A stretch of DNA of 64,000 nt from contig NC_014816.1 in the NCBI RefSeq assembly GCF_000175215.2, forward strand, positions 865,001 through 929,000. Direction: 5' to 3'. The translations under genes and the position numbers were made by a program. The DNA is from Asticcacaulis excentricus CB 48. Lineage in GTDB: Bacteria > Pseudomonadota > Alphaproteobacteria > Caulobacterales > Caulobacteraceae. Of this stretch, positions 9,105 to 15,188 are shown piece after piece; position 1 is the first letter of the stretch, and the number at the start of each line of letters is the position of its first letter. The notes below the pieces were generated by a model that worked only from the letters and a program-made list of their open reading frames with translations, ran no database searches and had not been told where the DNA came from.

Positions 9105-9510
9105 GTGCATCGCAAGCGGGCCTATAGCTTTCGCGAGCGGTGGGACCGCACGAGCCGCAAGAAAGCAACCCAATTCTTCTTTTTGATTTGGCCGAGACCG
9201 CTGGCATCGTTATGCCGCTTCTGCGGTAGTCTCGCCATGAAGCCGCACCCCGACGAAATCAGCGCCTGCGTAGACGAGGGATGTCATGCTGTCCTCTTCC
9301 TAGTCGGGCCGACTAGCACACCTCTTAAACGCTTAAAACCCCACCGAGTATTAGGCAGTCACCATTGCCAACCAAAGCGCCAGCGCTTAACCCCCTGTAG
9401 AAAACGTCTGGCAGTTCATGCCCGAGAACGGGTTGTTTCACCGCAAGGTCACTTCCGATGACCATATCGTTGGCCGCTGCCGTGCAACGTGGACTCAAGC
9501 TCTAAGAGCA
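9105..9510 (+). pseudogene. Decayed IS630-family transposase (C-terminal part)
   Basis: Pieces of an IS630-type DDE transposase are seen in different frames. DEISACVDEGCHAVLFLVG (from about 9255) matches the catalytic-domain pattern in which EGAHAVLVLDGAGWH is usual. From 9397, in another frame, VENVWQFMPENGLFHRKV matches the family's NPVENVWQFMRENWLSNR block, and the following DDHIVGRCRATWTQAL matches the end of the protein. An AACCCCCTGTAG at 9389-9400 shows a one-base frame change and in-frame stop where ALNPVENVW should be continuous. The Asp and Trp-His expected after LFLVG are lost. The element is dead. No clear terminal inverted repeats were found, so boundaries are approximate. The remainder of the 9,076-9,685 gap holds only the fumC leader, with a TTGCCC/GGGCAA hairpin at 9627-9643. 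Confidence 0.62.
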
Positions 9511-9685
9511 CCCTAAGGGCACCATGTTTCTTGCGTTTCGGGAATAGACCCAGAAGTACCGATCAAAGCAGGTCGACATAGGGCGGCATTCGCGCTGCAA
9601 ATTACTCTCGCTTCTCCTAAAACCCCTTGCCCTTTCGGGGCAAATGTTCCACTGAAAGCCGCAGATTTTCAGGAGGGGTGCATCC

Positions 9686-11188
9686 ATGTTCGGCTGGTTG
9701 TTCGGCAACAAAAAATCGAAGGCCAAAGCGGCTAAGACGCAAGCGTCTCAGGCCCCGGTCGTGGATGCCCCGGCAGTAACGGAGACTCCCGTCATGACCA
9801 AAACTACCCGCACCGAAACCGATACCTTTGGCCCCATCGAGGTCGATAATTCGAAATACTGGGGCGCGCAGGCGCAGCGCAGCCTCGGCAATTTCAAGAT
9901 CGGCTGGGAAAAGCAGCCCCTGCCGGTGGTGCGGGCGCTGGGGATCGTGAAGCGTGCGGCGGCGGAAACCAATCAGTCTTTGGGCAAGCTGGACGCCACC
10001 ATCGCCAATGCCATCATTGCGGCGGCCAACGAAGTGATCGACGGCAAGCTCAATGACCACTTCCCGCTGGTGGTGTGGCAGACCGGTTCGGGCACACAGT
10101 CCAACATGAACGCCAACGAAGTCATCTCCAACCGCGCGATCGAAATTCTGGGCGGTGAGATGGGCTCGAAAAAGCCAGTGCACCCCAACGACCACGTGAA
10201 TATGTCGCAGTCGTCGAACGACACCTATCCGACCGCCATGCACGTGGCCTGCGCTGAGCAGATCGTGCACGACCTGTTGCCGGCGCTGAAGCACCTGCAT
10301 GCCGCGCTCGATGCCAAGGCGAAGGCCTGGGCCGAGATCATCAAGATCGGCCGCACCCATACGCAAGATGCCACGCCGCTGACACTGGGTCAGGAGTTTT
10401 CAGGCTATGCCAAGCAGGTTGAAAACGGAATTGCGCGTATTGAATCGACCCTGCCCGCGCTGATGCAACTGGCTCAGGGCGGCACGGCCGTCGGCACCGG
10501 GCTCAATGCGCCGATTGGCTTTGCTGAAGGAGTGGCCGAAGCCATTGCGCGCATCACGGGGCTGGGTTTCACCACGGCGCCGAACAAGTTTGAAGCGCTG
10601 GCGGCGCATGACGCCATGGTTTTCTCGCACGGTGCCATCAATACGGTGGCCGCTTCGCTCTTCAAGATCGCCAACGATATTCGCTTCCTCGGTTCGGGGC
10701 CGCGCGCAGGCTTGGGCGAACTGGCCCTGCCGGAAAACGAGCCCGGCTCGTCCATCATGCCGGGTAAGGTCAACCCGACGCAGTGCGAGGCGCTCACGCA
10801 GGTCTGCGTGCAGGTTTTCGGCAACCACGCCGCCCTGACCTTTGCCGGGTCGCAGGGGCATTTTGAGCTGAATGTCTTTAACCCGGTGATGGCCTATAAC
10901 TTCCTGCAATCGGTGCGTCTGCTGGCCGACGCGGCGGTGAGCTTCACCGATAACTGTGTGGTGGGGATCGAGCCGCGCATCGACAATATTCGTAAGGGTG
11001 TCGAGAACTCGCTGATGCTGGTCACGGCGCTGAACGGGCGTCTGGGCTATGACGCCTGCGCCAAGATCGCCAAGACCGCGCACAAGAACGGCACGACGTT
11101 GCGTGAAGAGGCGGTCGGCGGCGGGTATCTGACAAATGAAGAGTTTGATCAGTATGTCCGCCCGGAAAACATGGTCAGCCCCGGTTAA
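9686..11188 (+). CDS. fumC: Fumarate hydratase class II, with N-terminal extension
   Basis: FumC interconverts fumarate and malate in the TCA cycle as a cytosolic tetramer without iron-sulfur clusters. Family blocks are GSGTQSNMNANEV near residue 135, HVNMSQSSNDTYPTAMH near 170, GRTHTQDATPLTLGQE, and the signature GSSIMPGKVNPTQCEA near residue 353. Canonical FumC starts at MTKTTRTETDTFGPIEV, here residue 37 (base 9794), giving 464 residues. However, the ATG at 9686 follows a strong AGGAGG at 9671-9676, and the frame between is open and reads MFGWLFGNKKSKAKAAK then an Ala/Pro/Thr-rich stretch. I keep the longer form but both starts are possible. A strong terminator follows. Confidence 0.93.
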   Translation: MFGWLFGNKKSKAKAAKTQASQAPVVDAPAVTETPVMTKTTRTETDTFGPIEVDNSKYWGAQAQRSLGNFKIGWEKQPLPVVRALGIVKRAAAETNQSLGKLDATIANAIIAAANEVIDGKLNDHFPLVVWQTGSGTQSNMNANEVISNRAIEILGGEMGSKKPVHPNDHVNMSQSSNDTYPTAMHVACAEQIVHDLLPALKHLHAALDAKAKAWAEIIKIGRTHTQDATPLTLGQEFSGYAKQVENGIARIESTLPALMQLAQGGTAVGTGLNAPIGFAEGVAEAIARITGLGFTTAPNKFEALAAHDAMVFSHGAINTVAASLFKIANDIRFLGSGPRAGLGELALPENEPGSSIMPGKVNPTQCEALTQVCVQVFGNHAALTFAGSQGHFELNVFNPVMAYNFLQSVRLLADAAVSFTDNCVVGIEPRIDNIRKGVENSLMLVTALNGRLGYDACAKIAKTAHKNGTTLREEAVGGGYLTNEEFDQYVRPENMVSPG

Positions 11189-11213
11189 TTGGCGCTTTCC
11201 AAAACAAGAAGGC

Positions 11214-11248
11214 AACGGCGCGGGCGTAATCCCGCGCCGTTTGTGTTT
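11214..11248 (+). terminator. Rho-independent terminator after fumC
   Basis: Perfect 11-bp arms AACGGCGCGGG (11214-11224) and CCCGCGCCGTT (11231-11241) enclose CGTAAT and are followed by TGTGTTT. The strength of the stem makes this a good fumC terminator even though the T-run is interrupted. Confidence 0.8.
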
Positions 11249-11319
11249 GGGTCGTTCGTCCTGGTTGCCATCTTGTCATAATGGTTAATTTGTTCCATTT
11301 TGCCGCAGGGTCAGGGGGA

Positions 11320-13359
11320 ATGAATGTGTTTAGCGAAGCCGAAAAGAAGCTGATCGAGGCCGTGCGCGAAGGGCGTGAAGCCCGATTTGAAGCGTCGGAA
11401 GTTATTGAATCGTCTCTGATCTGTAAGCTGATGCTGGGCCTGCCGCTCAGCCCGCTGATTGAGCCTGTGATGACGCCGGGGGGGGTGCGTATTTTCGGCG
11501 CCATTATCCGGGGACGCATTAATCTCGACAATGGGCGTGGCGTAGATGGCACCGTCATGCCAGGCCTTGTGTTGGATGACTGCCATATAGCGGATGGCAT
11601 AGATATCTCTTACGCCCAATTGGGCAAGTTGTCGCTTGAACGCAGCGCCATCAGCGAGCTGAGAGGGGTTCGCGCTGTCATTCACGGTCAGCTGGTTGCC
11701 AATGACATTTATCCACCGAATGAAACGAGTTGCTGTTTTGTCAGCCTGCACTCTATCTGGGTCGAGGGAGATATTCAGTTTCGGCGCGCGCGTCTGCGCG
11801 AAACCCCCGAGCGTGACAAGAACGGCACGGAACAGTTTGCAGTTGATTTGCGGAACTCCGTGGTTTCCGGCACGGTCTATATGCGAGACATCGATTGTAG
11901 CGGAACTATTGCTTTGTCGCTGGCCCGGATTGAAGGCCATGTTACCTTTCGGAACGCCAAGATCGTGCCCCGGGATGAGCGTGAAATGGCCGTTATGGCC
12001 CGCGACTGTCGGATCGGCGGCACGCTCACCCTGCGAAGCTTCGACGGGCAGTTCATCAGTAAAGGCGAAGTCAGCTTGTCGAGGTCTGTTTTCGGTGCCG
12101 TGGTCCTGGATGGCGCGCACATCCTGCCTGACCGTCTGGACGGCGTGGCCCTTGATCTGCACGGCTGTAGAATAGGCGGACGACTGCATTTTAAAAATGG
12201 TTTTCGTAATCTGGGCTTTACCGATCTGGAAGGGGTCTCCGTCGGCGCAGATATCGAAGCGCGCGGTGCGGCGTTTATTCTAGGGCTCAGTGCGATCGGG
12301 CTGGTGGTGGCCGGCGAGTGCGACCTCTCAGAAGTCGTCACCAATGATGCTCAGATTGATTTGCAGGATGCGCGTATCGGACGGGCGCTAAAGATTGGCG
12401 GGCTTCATGCCAATGTCGACCTCAGGCGAGCGCAAACCCGCTCATTTGACGATCTGGGGGAGTGTGATCGTAACGAAAAAATCAAGTTGGACGGCTTCGT
12501 GTATGAACGGTTGGAACACCCTATCCGCTTTGGCAATATCAACAGGACCGACAAAGAGCGTTTGAAATGGCTGGCGCGTCAGGGGAGTGGGTATACCTAC
12601 AGGCGCAGGCAGGTTTTGAGCCATATGATCTGGGGCTCGCCGCGCCTGACCGTCGTACAGGCAGAGTATAAGCCACAGCCCTTCGTGCAACTTGCCAATG
12701 TCCTGATGGCGCAAGGTCTGGAGGGCGAGTGCCGGCAGATATTAAAGGCTAAACAATGGGTGGAAACACGCCATTTACGCTCTCCCTTCCGATGGTTCAT
12801 GAAGCTTTTTGGCCTTCTGTACGGATTCGGCTATTCCTCTGCGCGTGCCTCTGTAACCTTGATCGCTTATTTCTTTATGGGGTGGGTGTGCTTTCATGTC
12901 GCGATTCAAAACGGTTTTCTCGTTTATGACACCCAGCCGGTAGCGGCCTATGTCGGCGGTCAAACTTCTGTCCTCGACGGCACACCCGTAATGATCGAAG
13001 CACCTCCGGACGTCGTCAAAGCCACCTCCCTGTTTTGTCGCGAAGTCGATCCGGCCTATTATGCACTGGATCTGATGGTACCCCTTGTGGACTTGCACGT
13101 CGAAGACAAGTGCCAGATCAACGATGCACCGGGTGACCGCTTTCTTACCTTTCAGCGGCTCAGTCAGTTTATTAATCAGCAAAGCGAAGCCGCGAGTATA
13201 CCGCTTCGGATTCCACAGCTTAACAACGCTCTGATTGAAGGCGATGTAATCAGTGCTTTCTGGAGATTTTTCCATAAGGCCTATGCCATGTCGGGCTGGC
13301 TGATTGTGTCTCTGTCTATACTGACCTTTTCGGGGCTTTTGAGGCACAGAGAAAAATAA
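11320..13359 (+). CDS. Large repeat-rich (beta-helix-like) protein with C-terminal membrane segments, unknown function
   Basis: About 679 residues. I do not recognise a characterised family. From residue 40 to about 380 the sequence cycles through strands of the type VRIFGAIIRGRINLDN, LVLDDCHIADGIDIS, LSLARIEGHVTFRNA, VALDLHGCRIGGRLHF and IDLQDARIGRALKIGG, with alternating hydrophobic and small residues and recurrent I-G-G/G-x-I turns. This suggests a right-handed beta-helix related to pentapeptide or bactofilin-like folds. A basic helical linker (YTYRRRQVLSHMIW, then LANVLMAQGLEGECRQILKAK) is followed by two hydrophobic segments near residues 520-545 and 655-675 with an extracytoplasmic loop between. 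The loop has two or three cysteines. Start is uncertain: ATG 11320 or GTG 11326 fit a G-run at 11314-11318; an upstream ATG at 11281 lacks a ribosome site. Confidence 0.6.
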   Translation: MNVFSEAEKKLIEAVREGREARFEASEVIESSLICKLMLGLPLSPLIEPVMTPGGVRIFGAIIRGRINLDNGRGVDGTVMPGLVLDDCHIADGIDISYAQLGKLSLERSAISELRGVRAVIHGQLVANDIYPPNETSCCFVSLHSIWVEGDIQFRRARLRETPERDKNGTEQFAVDLRNSVVSGTVYMRDIDCSGTIALSLARIEGHVTFRNAKIVPRDEREMAVMARDCRIGGTLTLRSFDGQFISKGEVSLSRSVFGAVVLDGAHILPDRLDGVALDLHGCRIGGRLHFKNGFRNLGFTDLEGVSVGADIEARGAAFILGLSAIGLVVAGECDLSEVVTNDAQIDLQDARIGRALKIGGLHANVDLRRAQTRSFDDLGECDRNEKIKLDGFVYERLEHPIRFGNINRTDKERLKWLARQGSGYTYRRRQVLSHMIWGSPRLTVVQAEYKPQPFVQLANVLMAQGLEGECRQILKAKQWVETRHLRSPFRWFMKLFGLLYGFGYSSARASVTLIAYFFMGWVCFHVAIQNGFLVYDTQPVAAYVGGQTSVLDGTPVMIEAPPDVVKATSLFCREVDPAYYALDLMVPLVDLHVEDKCQINDAPGDRFLTFQRLSQFINQQSEAASIPLRIPQLNNALIEGDVISAFWRFFHKAYAMSGWLIVSLSILTFSGLLRHREK

Positions 13360-13360
13360 G

Positions 13361-13397
13361 AAAACGGGCGGAAGATCAGACTTCCGCCCGTTTTTTT
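13361..13397. terminator. Bidirectional Rho-independent terminator
   Basis: Perfect 14-bp arms AAAACGGGCGGAAG (13361-13374) and CTTCCGCCCGTTTT (13381-13394) around ATCAGA, with a T-run on the + strand and, because the arms begin with A, a U-run on the - strand too. It ends the beta-helix gene and can also end transcription of the mini-peptide cluster coming the other way. Confidence 0.88.
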
Positions 13398-13432
13398 GGC
13401 CGTTTGTATTTATGTGGCTGTGCGGTGGGCAT
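13376..13432 (-). CDS. Possible 18-residue basic peptide ORF
   Basis: ATG at 13432 opens an 18-codon frame, MPTAQPHKYKRPKKRAEV, ending in TGA at 13376-13378. It has a textbook AGGGAGG five bases upstream, better than those of the three membrane peptides that precede it on this strand. Against it, the last codons fall inside the terminator hairpin arms, and a lysine/arginine-rich frame is expected there from the AAAAA and CGGGCGG arms. It could be a real leader or tail peptide or chance. Confidence 0.22.
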   Translation of the reverse strand: MPTAQPHKYKRPKKRAEV

Positions 13433-13476
13433 CAGCGCCTCCCTGTCGTTACGCGTCACTCATCTGTCAGCATCGC

Positions 13477-13551
13477 TCAAATAGCGAGCAGGGCGACGGT
13501 AGCGAGGGCGGCGAAAGACAGGAAGAACAGGCCGGTCAGAGCGTTGGTCAT
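13477..13551 (-). CDS. Mini membrane peptide 3 of a tandem paralogous cluster (24 aa)
   Basis: A 24-residue peptide, almost wholly one hydrophobic segment: begins MTNALTGLFFLS and ends ALLAI, with no charged residue. It shares M1, L5, T6, F10, L11, S12, A15, L21, L22 and I24 with the other two peptides, so the three are paralogues rather than chance frames. AAGGA lies eight bases before the ATG, inside the spacer of 11 bp that separates it from peptide 2. It probably inserts in the inner membrane. It is followed by non-coding sequence and the bidirectional terminator at 13361-13397. No function is known to me. Possibilities are a small regulator or subunit of a membrane complex, or a hydrophobic toxin. 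Confidence 0.66.
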   Translation of the reverse strand: MTNALTGLFFLSFAALATVALLAI

Positions 13552-13562
13552 GGCAATGATCC

Positions 13563-13640
13563 TTAAGCAATGGTGAGGAGCGAGATCACGCAGAAGGCGG
13601 TGATCGACAGGAAGTAGAGCGGGGTGAGGTAGCGGGTCAT
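13563..13640 (-). CDS. Mini membrane peptide 2 of a tandem paralogous cluster (25 aa)
   Basis: A 25-residue peptide beginning MTRYLTPLYFLSITAF and ending SLLTIA. It is the most divergent of the three, with Arg3, two Tyr and a Cys, and Pro at position 7 where the others have Gly, but it keeps the LT-x3-FLS-x2-A core and the LL-x-I end. A CGGA lies eight bases upstream of the ATG. The gap to peptide 1 is 33 bp and to peptide 3 is 11 bp, so one transcript is expected. The single positive residue near the N-terminus predicts an N-in, C-out orientation. Function unknown. Confidence 0.64.
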   Translation of the reverse strand: MTRYLTPLYFLSITAFCVISLLTIA

Positions 13641-13673
13641 GGTGTATTCCGTTCGTTTTGTATAAGTAATGGC

Positions 13674-13748
13674 TCAGATGCTGAGCAGGGCGATGGTCAG
13701 AAAGGCGGCAAAGCTGAGGAATGTAACGCCGGTGAGAGAGATTTGCAT
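13674..13748 (-). CDS. Mini membrane peptide 1 of a tandem paralogous cluster (24 aa)
   Basis: First gene of the cluster: 24 residues starting MQISLTGVTFLSFAAF and ending ALLSI. It is uncharged and would span the membrane once. AAAGGAT sits eight bases before the ATG, the best ribosome site of the three. Upstream, 13828-13856 can be read on the minus strand as TTGAAA-N17-CATACC, a moderate sigma-70 candidate. Further up, 13855-13915 is strikingly AT-rich for this genome and holds ATGAACG twice (13862-13868, 13871-13877), a possible operator. It is divergent from the guanidine riboswitch and sugE, with about 250 bp between. Confidence 0.66.
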   Translation of the reverse strand: MQISLTGVTFLSFAAFLTIALLSI

Positions 13749-14001
13749 GATGATATCCTTTCGGTTAGGTAAGTATTCGGTTTTAGATTTGTTTGTATGG
13801 GGCGGCGTTTCGTCCGCCGGTGAGGTGGGTATGCCGCAGCCCAGTGATAGTTTCAAATTAAATGAACGTCATGAACGGGATTTAATCATTTGATTTATTT
13901 AATGAATTTTGCGTAATAACTTACGGGCCTGTAATGTGGCCAAAAGTTGAGCCCGATCAGGGCTTTATCCGGCGCGGCGCCTTTGCTATAGCAGATCTGT
14001 T

Positions 14002-14110
14002 CCCGACGAGACGCGCCGTACCGGGACCGGAGTGAGCGCATCCCCAAAAGTGCCCTGCGGTTATGGGCGTACGGATGCGCGGCAAAACTGCCGGACAGAC
14101 AAGACGACGC
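14002..14110 (+). promoter_or_regulatory. Guanidine-III (ykkC-III) riboswitch with long internal hairpin
   Basis: The 5' half CCCGACGAGACGCGCCGTAC at 14002-14021, continuing CGGG, aligns base for base with the Thermobifida fusca guanidine-III aptamer as I remember it. The only differences are the paired CCCG/CGGG (there CCGG/CCGG) and GA/GG, C/U changes. The 3' half ACAAGACGACGC at 14099-14110 matches the conserved end ACAAGACGGCGC. GCGCCGT (14013-14019) and ACGACGC (14104-14110) would form the pseudoknot with one C-A mismatch. Between the halves a longer insertion replaces the usual 3-4 nt, folding as GCGCATCC/GGATGCGC (14036-14043 with 14073-14080) plus GGCA-AAAC-TGCC (14081-14092). It ends 20 nt before the sugE ribosome site, consistent with translational control: guanidinium binding turns the exporter on. 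Confidence 0.85.
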
Positions 14111-14142
14111 TCCCTGACATGTTGTTATCAAAGGAGTGCGTT

Positions 14143-14478
14143 ATGACGACGGTCTTATCGATGCCGTGGGTGTATCTGATTATTGCGGGGCTGCTCGAGG
14201 TGTGCTGGGCCATAGGGCTGAAATACAGCCACGGCTTTACGAAGGCAGTGCCGAGCCTGTTCACGCTTGTGACCCTGGCCGGAAGCATGTTGTTGCTGGC
14301 CAAGGCCGCGCAAAGCCTGCCTATCGGCACGGCCTATGGCGTGTGGGTGGGGATCGGGGCGCTGGGGGCGGCGATCCTCGGCATTGTGTTGTTCCACGAA
14401 GCGGTAACGCCGATGCGGCTCCTGTTTCTGGGGATGCTTCTGGTGGCGATTATCGGTCTGAAGGCGACGTCGGTTTGA
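14143..14478 (+). CDS. sugE: Guanidinium exporter, SMR family (SugE/Gdx)
   Basis: This 111-residue four-helix small multidrug resistance protein has the Gdx/SugE pattern AGLLEVCWAIGLKYSHGF, which contains the essential membrane glutamate (about residue 19) and the WA..LKYS..F signature that separates guanidinium exporters from EmrE-type drug pumps. The second helix region ends AYGVWVGIGALGAAILGIVLF, again family-typical. It works as a dual-topology dimer exchanging guanidinium for protons. Start ATG 14143 follows AAGGAG at 14131-14136; an open frame continues upstream only because it crosses the riboswitch. The riboswitch supports guanidinium as the physiological substrate. Confidence 0.93.
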   Translation: MTTVLSMPWVYLIIAGLLEVCWAIGLKYSHGFTKAVPSLFTLVTLAGSMLLLAKAAQSLPIGTAYGVWVGIGALGAAILGIVLFHEAVTPMRLLFLGMLLVAIIGLKATSV

Positions 14479-14656
14479 GTCCCCCTAACTTCAGGCCATC
14501 GGCTTTAGGCGAGGAGGGCGAGATTTTTCTTACAGCGACCCAAAGTGTTGAAATTCGGAAAGGCGGCCACCAACGCACGAACCGATGTCGCTACGCGCAT
14601 CAGTTTTGTGCGGTCCCCCTTCCCGACAAGTCGGGGAGAGACAAGGGAGCGTGCTT

Positions 14657-15076
14657 TCACGCCAGCCGCACAAAAAACAGCACCCACATCGTTAGCAGCA
14701 CCGCCACCGACCCCGCAAAGGCCAGCAGCCGGAACAGGATGTGGTTGATCGTCACATGGATCAGGCTGTGCAGGATACGCAGGGCCACATACGCCCAGGC
14801 CAGTATCATTTGCACATCGCTGACCGTCTTCGTGACGAACAGCATCAGGCACAGAACGTAGAACAGCACCGGGAGCTCACACAGACTCGAATAATTCCGG
14901 CTGATTAGGCGGCTCTGTTTCGGCACTCGCTCGCTTTCGCCAAAAGCAAAGTCGCGCGGCGTCACCTTTCCGGCCTTCGCCGCCGCGATGCGGGTGATCA
15001 GGATGCCCGTCAGCATGACAAAGGTGAGGGCGGCCAGCGCCCCCATCGGCCACAGGATCAGAAGCGTGTTGGGCAT
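14657..15076 (-). CDS. MAPEG-family membrane protein
   Basis: 139 residues with four hydrophobic segments (near 5-27, 68-82, 87-105 and 115-135). The central part FGESERVPKQSRLISRNYSSLCELPVLFYV contains the arginine/asparagine and E-L-P-x-L-F-Y pattern of the MAPEG superfamily (membrane-associated proteins in eicosanoid and glutathione metabolism). In bacteria these are small inner-membrane proteins, mostly of unknown substrate. GGAGG precedes the ATG. It is convergent with sugE; the 178-bp gap (14479-14656) holds a CCCGAC-AA-GTCGGG palindrome and no gene. Confidence 0.8.
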   Translation of the reverse strand: MPNTLLILWPMGALAALTFVMLTGILITRIAAAKAGKVTPRDFAFGESERVPKQSRLISRNYSSLCELPVLFYVLCLMLFVTKTVSDVQMILAWAYVALRILHSLIHVTINHILFRLLAFAGSVAVLLTMWVLFFVRLA

Positions 15077-15188
15077 AGGGCCTCCGGCTTTTTCTTTTTG
15101 AGCATGACACGATCCGCCGGTTTCGGCTACTGACGCCTCCTGACCGGCACGGCTGCCATGCGTGCGGGCCCCATCCGAGAGCTATACC

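Noticed and set aside
9105..9461. 118-residue frame as an intact gene
   Set aside because: It matches an IS630 transposase only in part, with the rest of the match in other frames. It is a pseudogene, not a protein of its own.
13669..13893. 74-residue + strand frame over the mini-peptide cluster leader
   Set aside because: No ribosome site or family character, and it runs antisense to the conserved peptide 1 and its promoter region.
14032..14142. N-terminal extension of SugE
   Set aside because: The extra 37 codons lie in the riboswitch and leader. AAGGAG sits directly before the ATG at 14143 where SMR homology starts.
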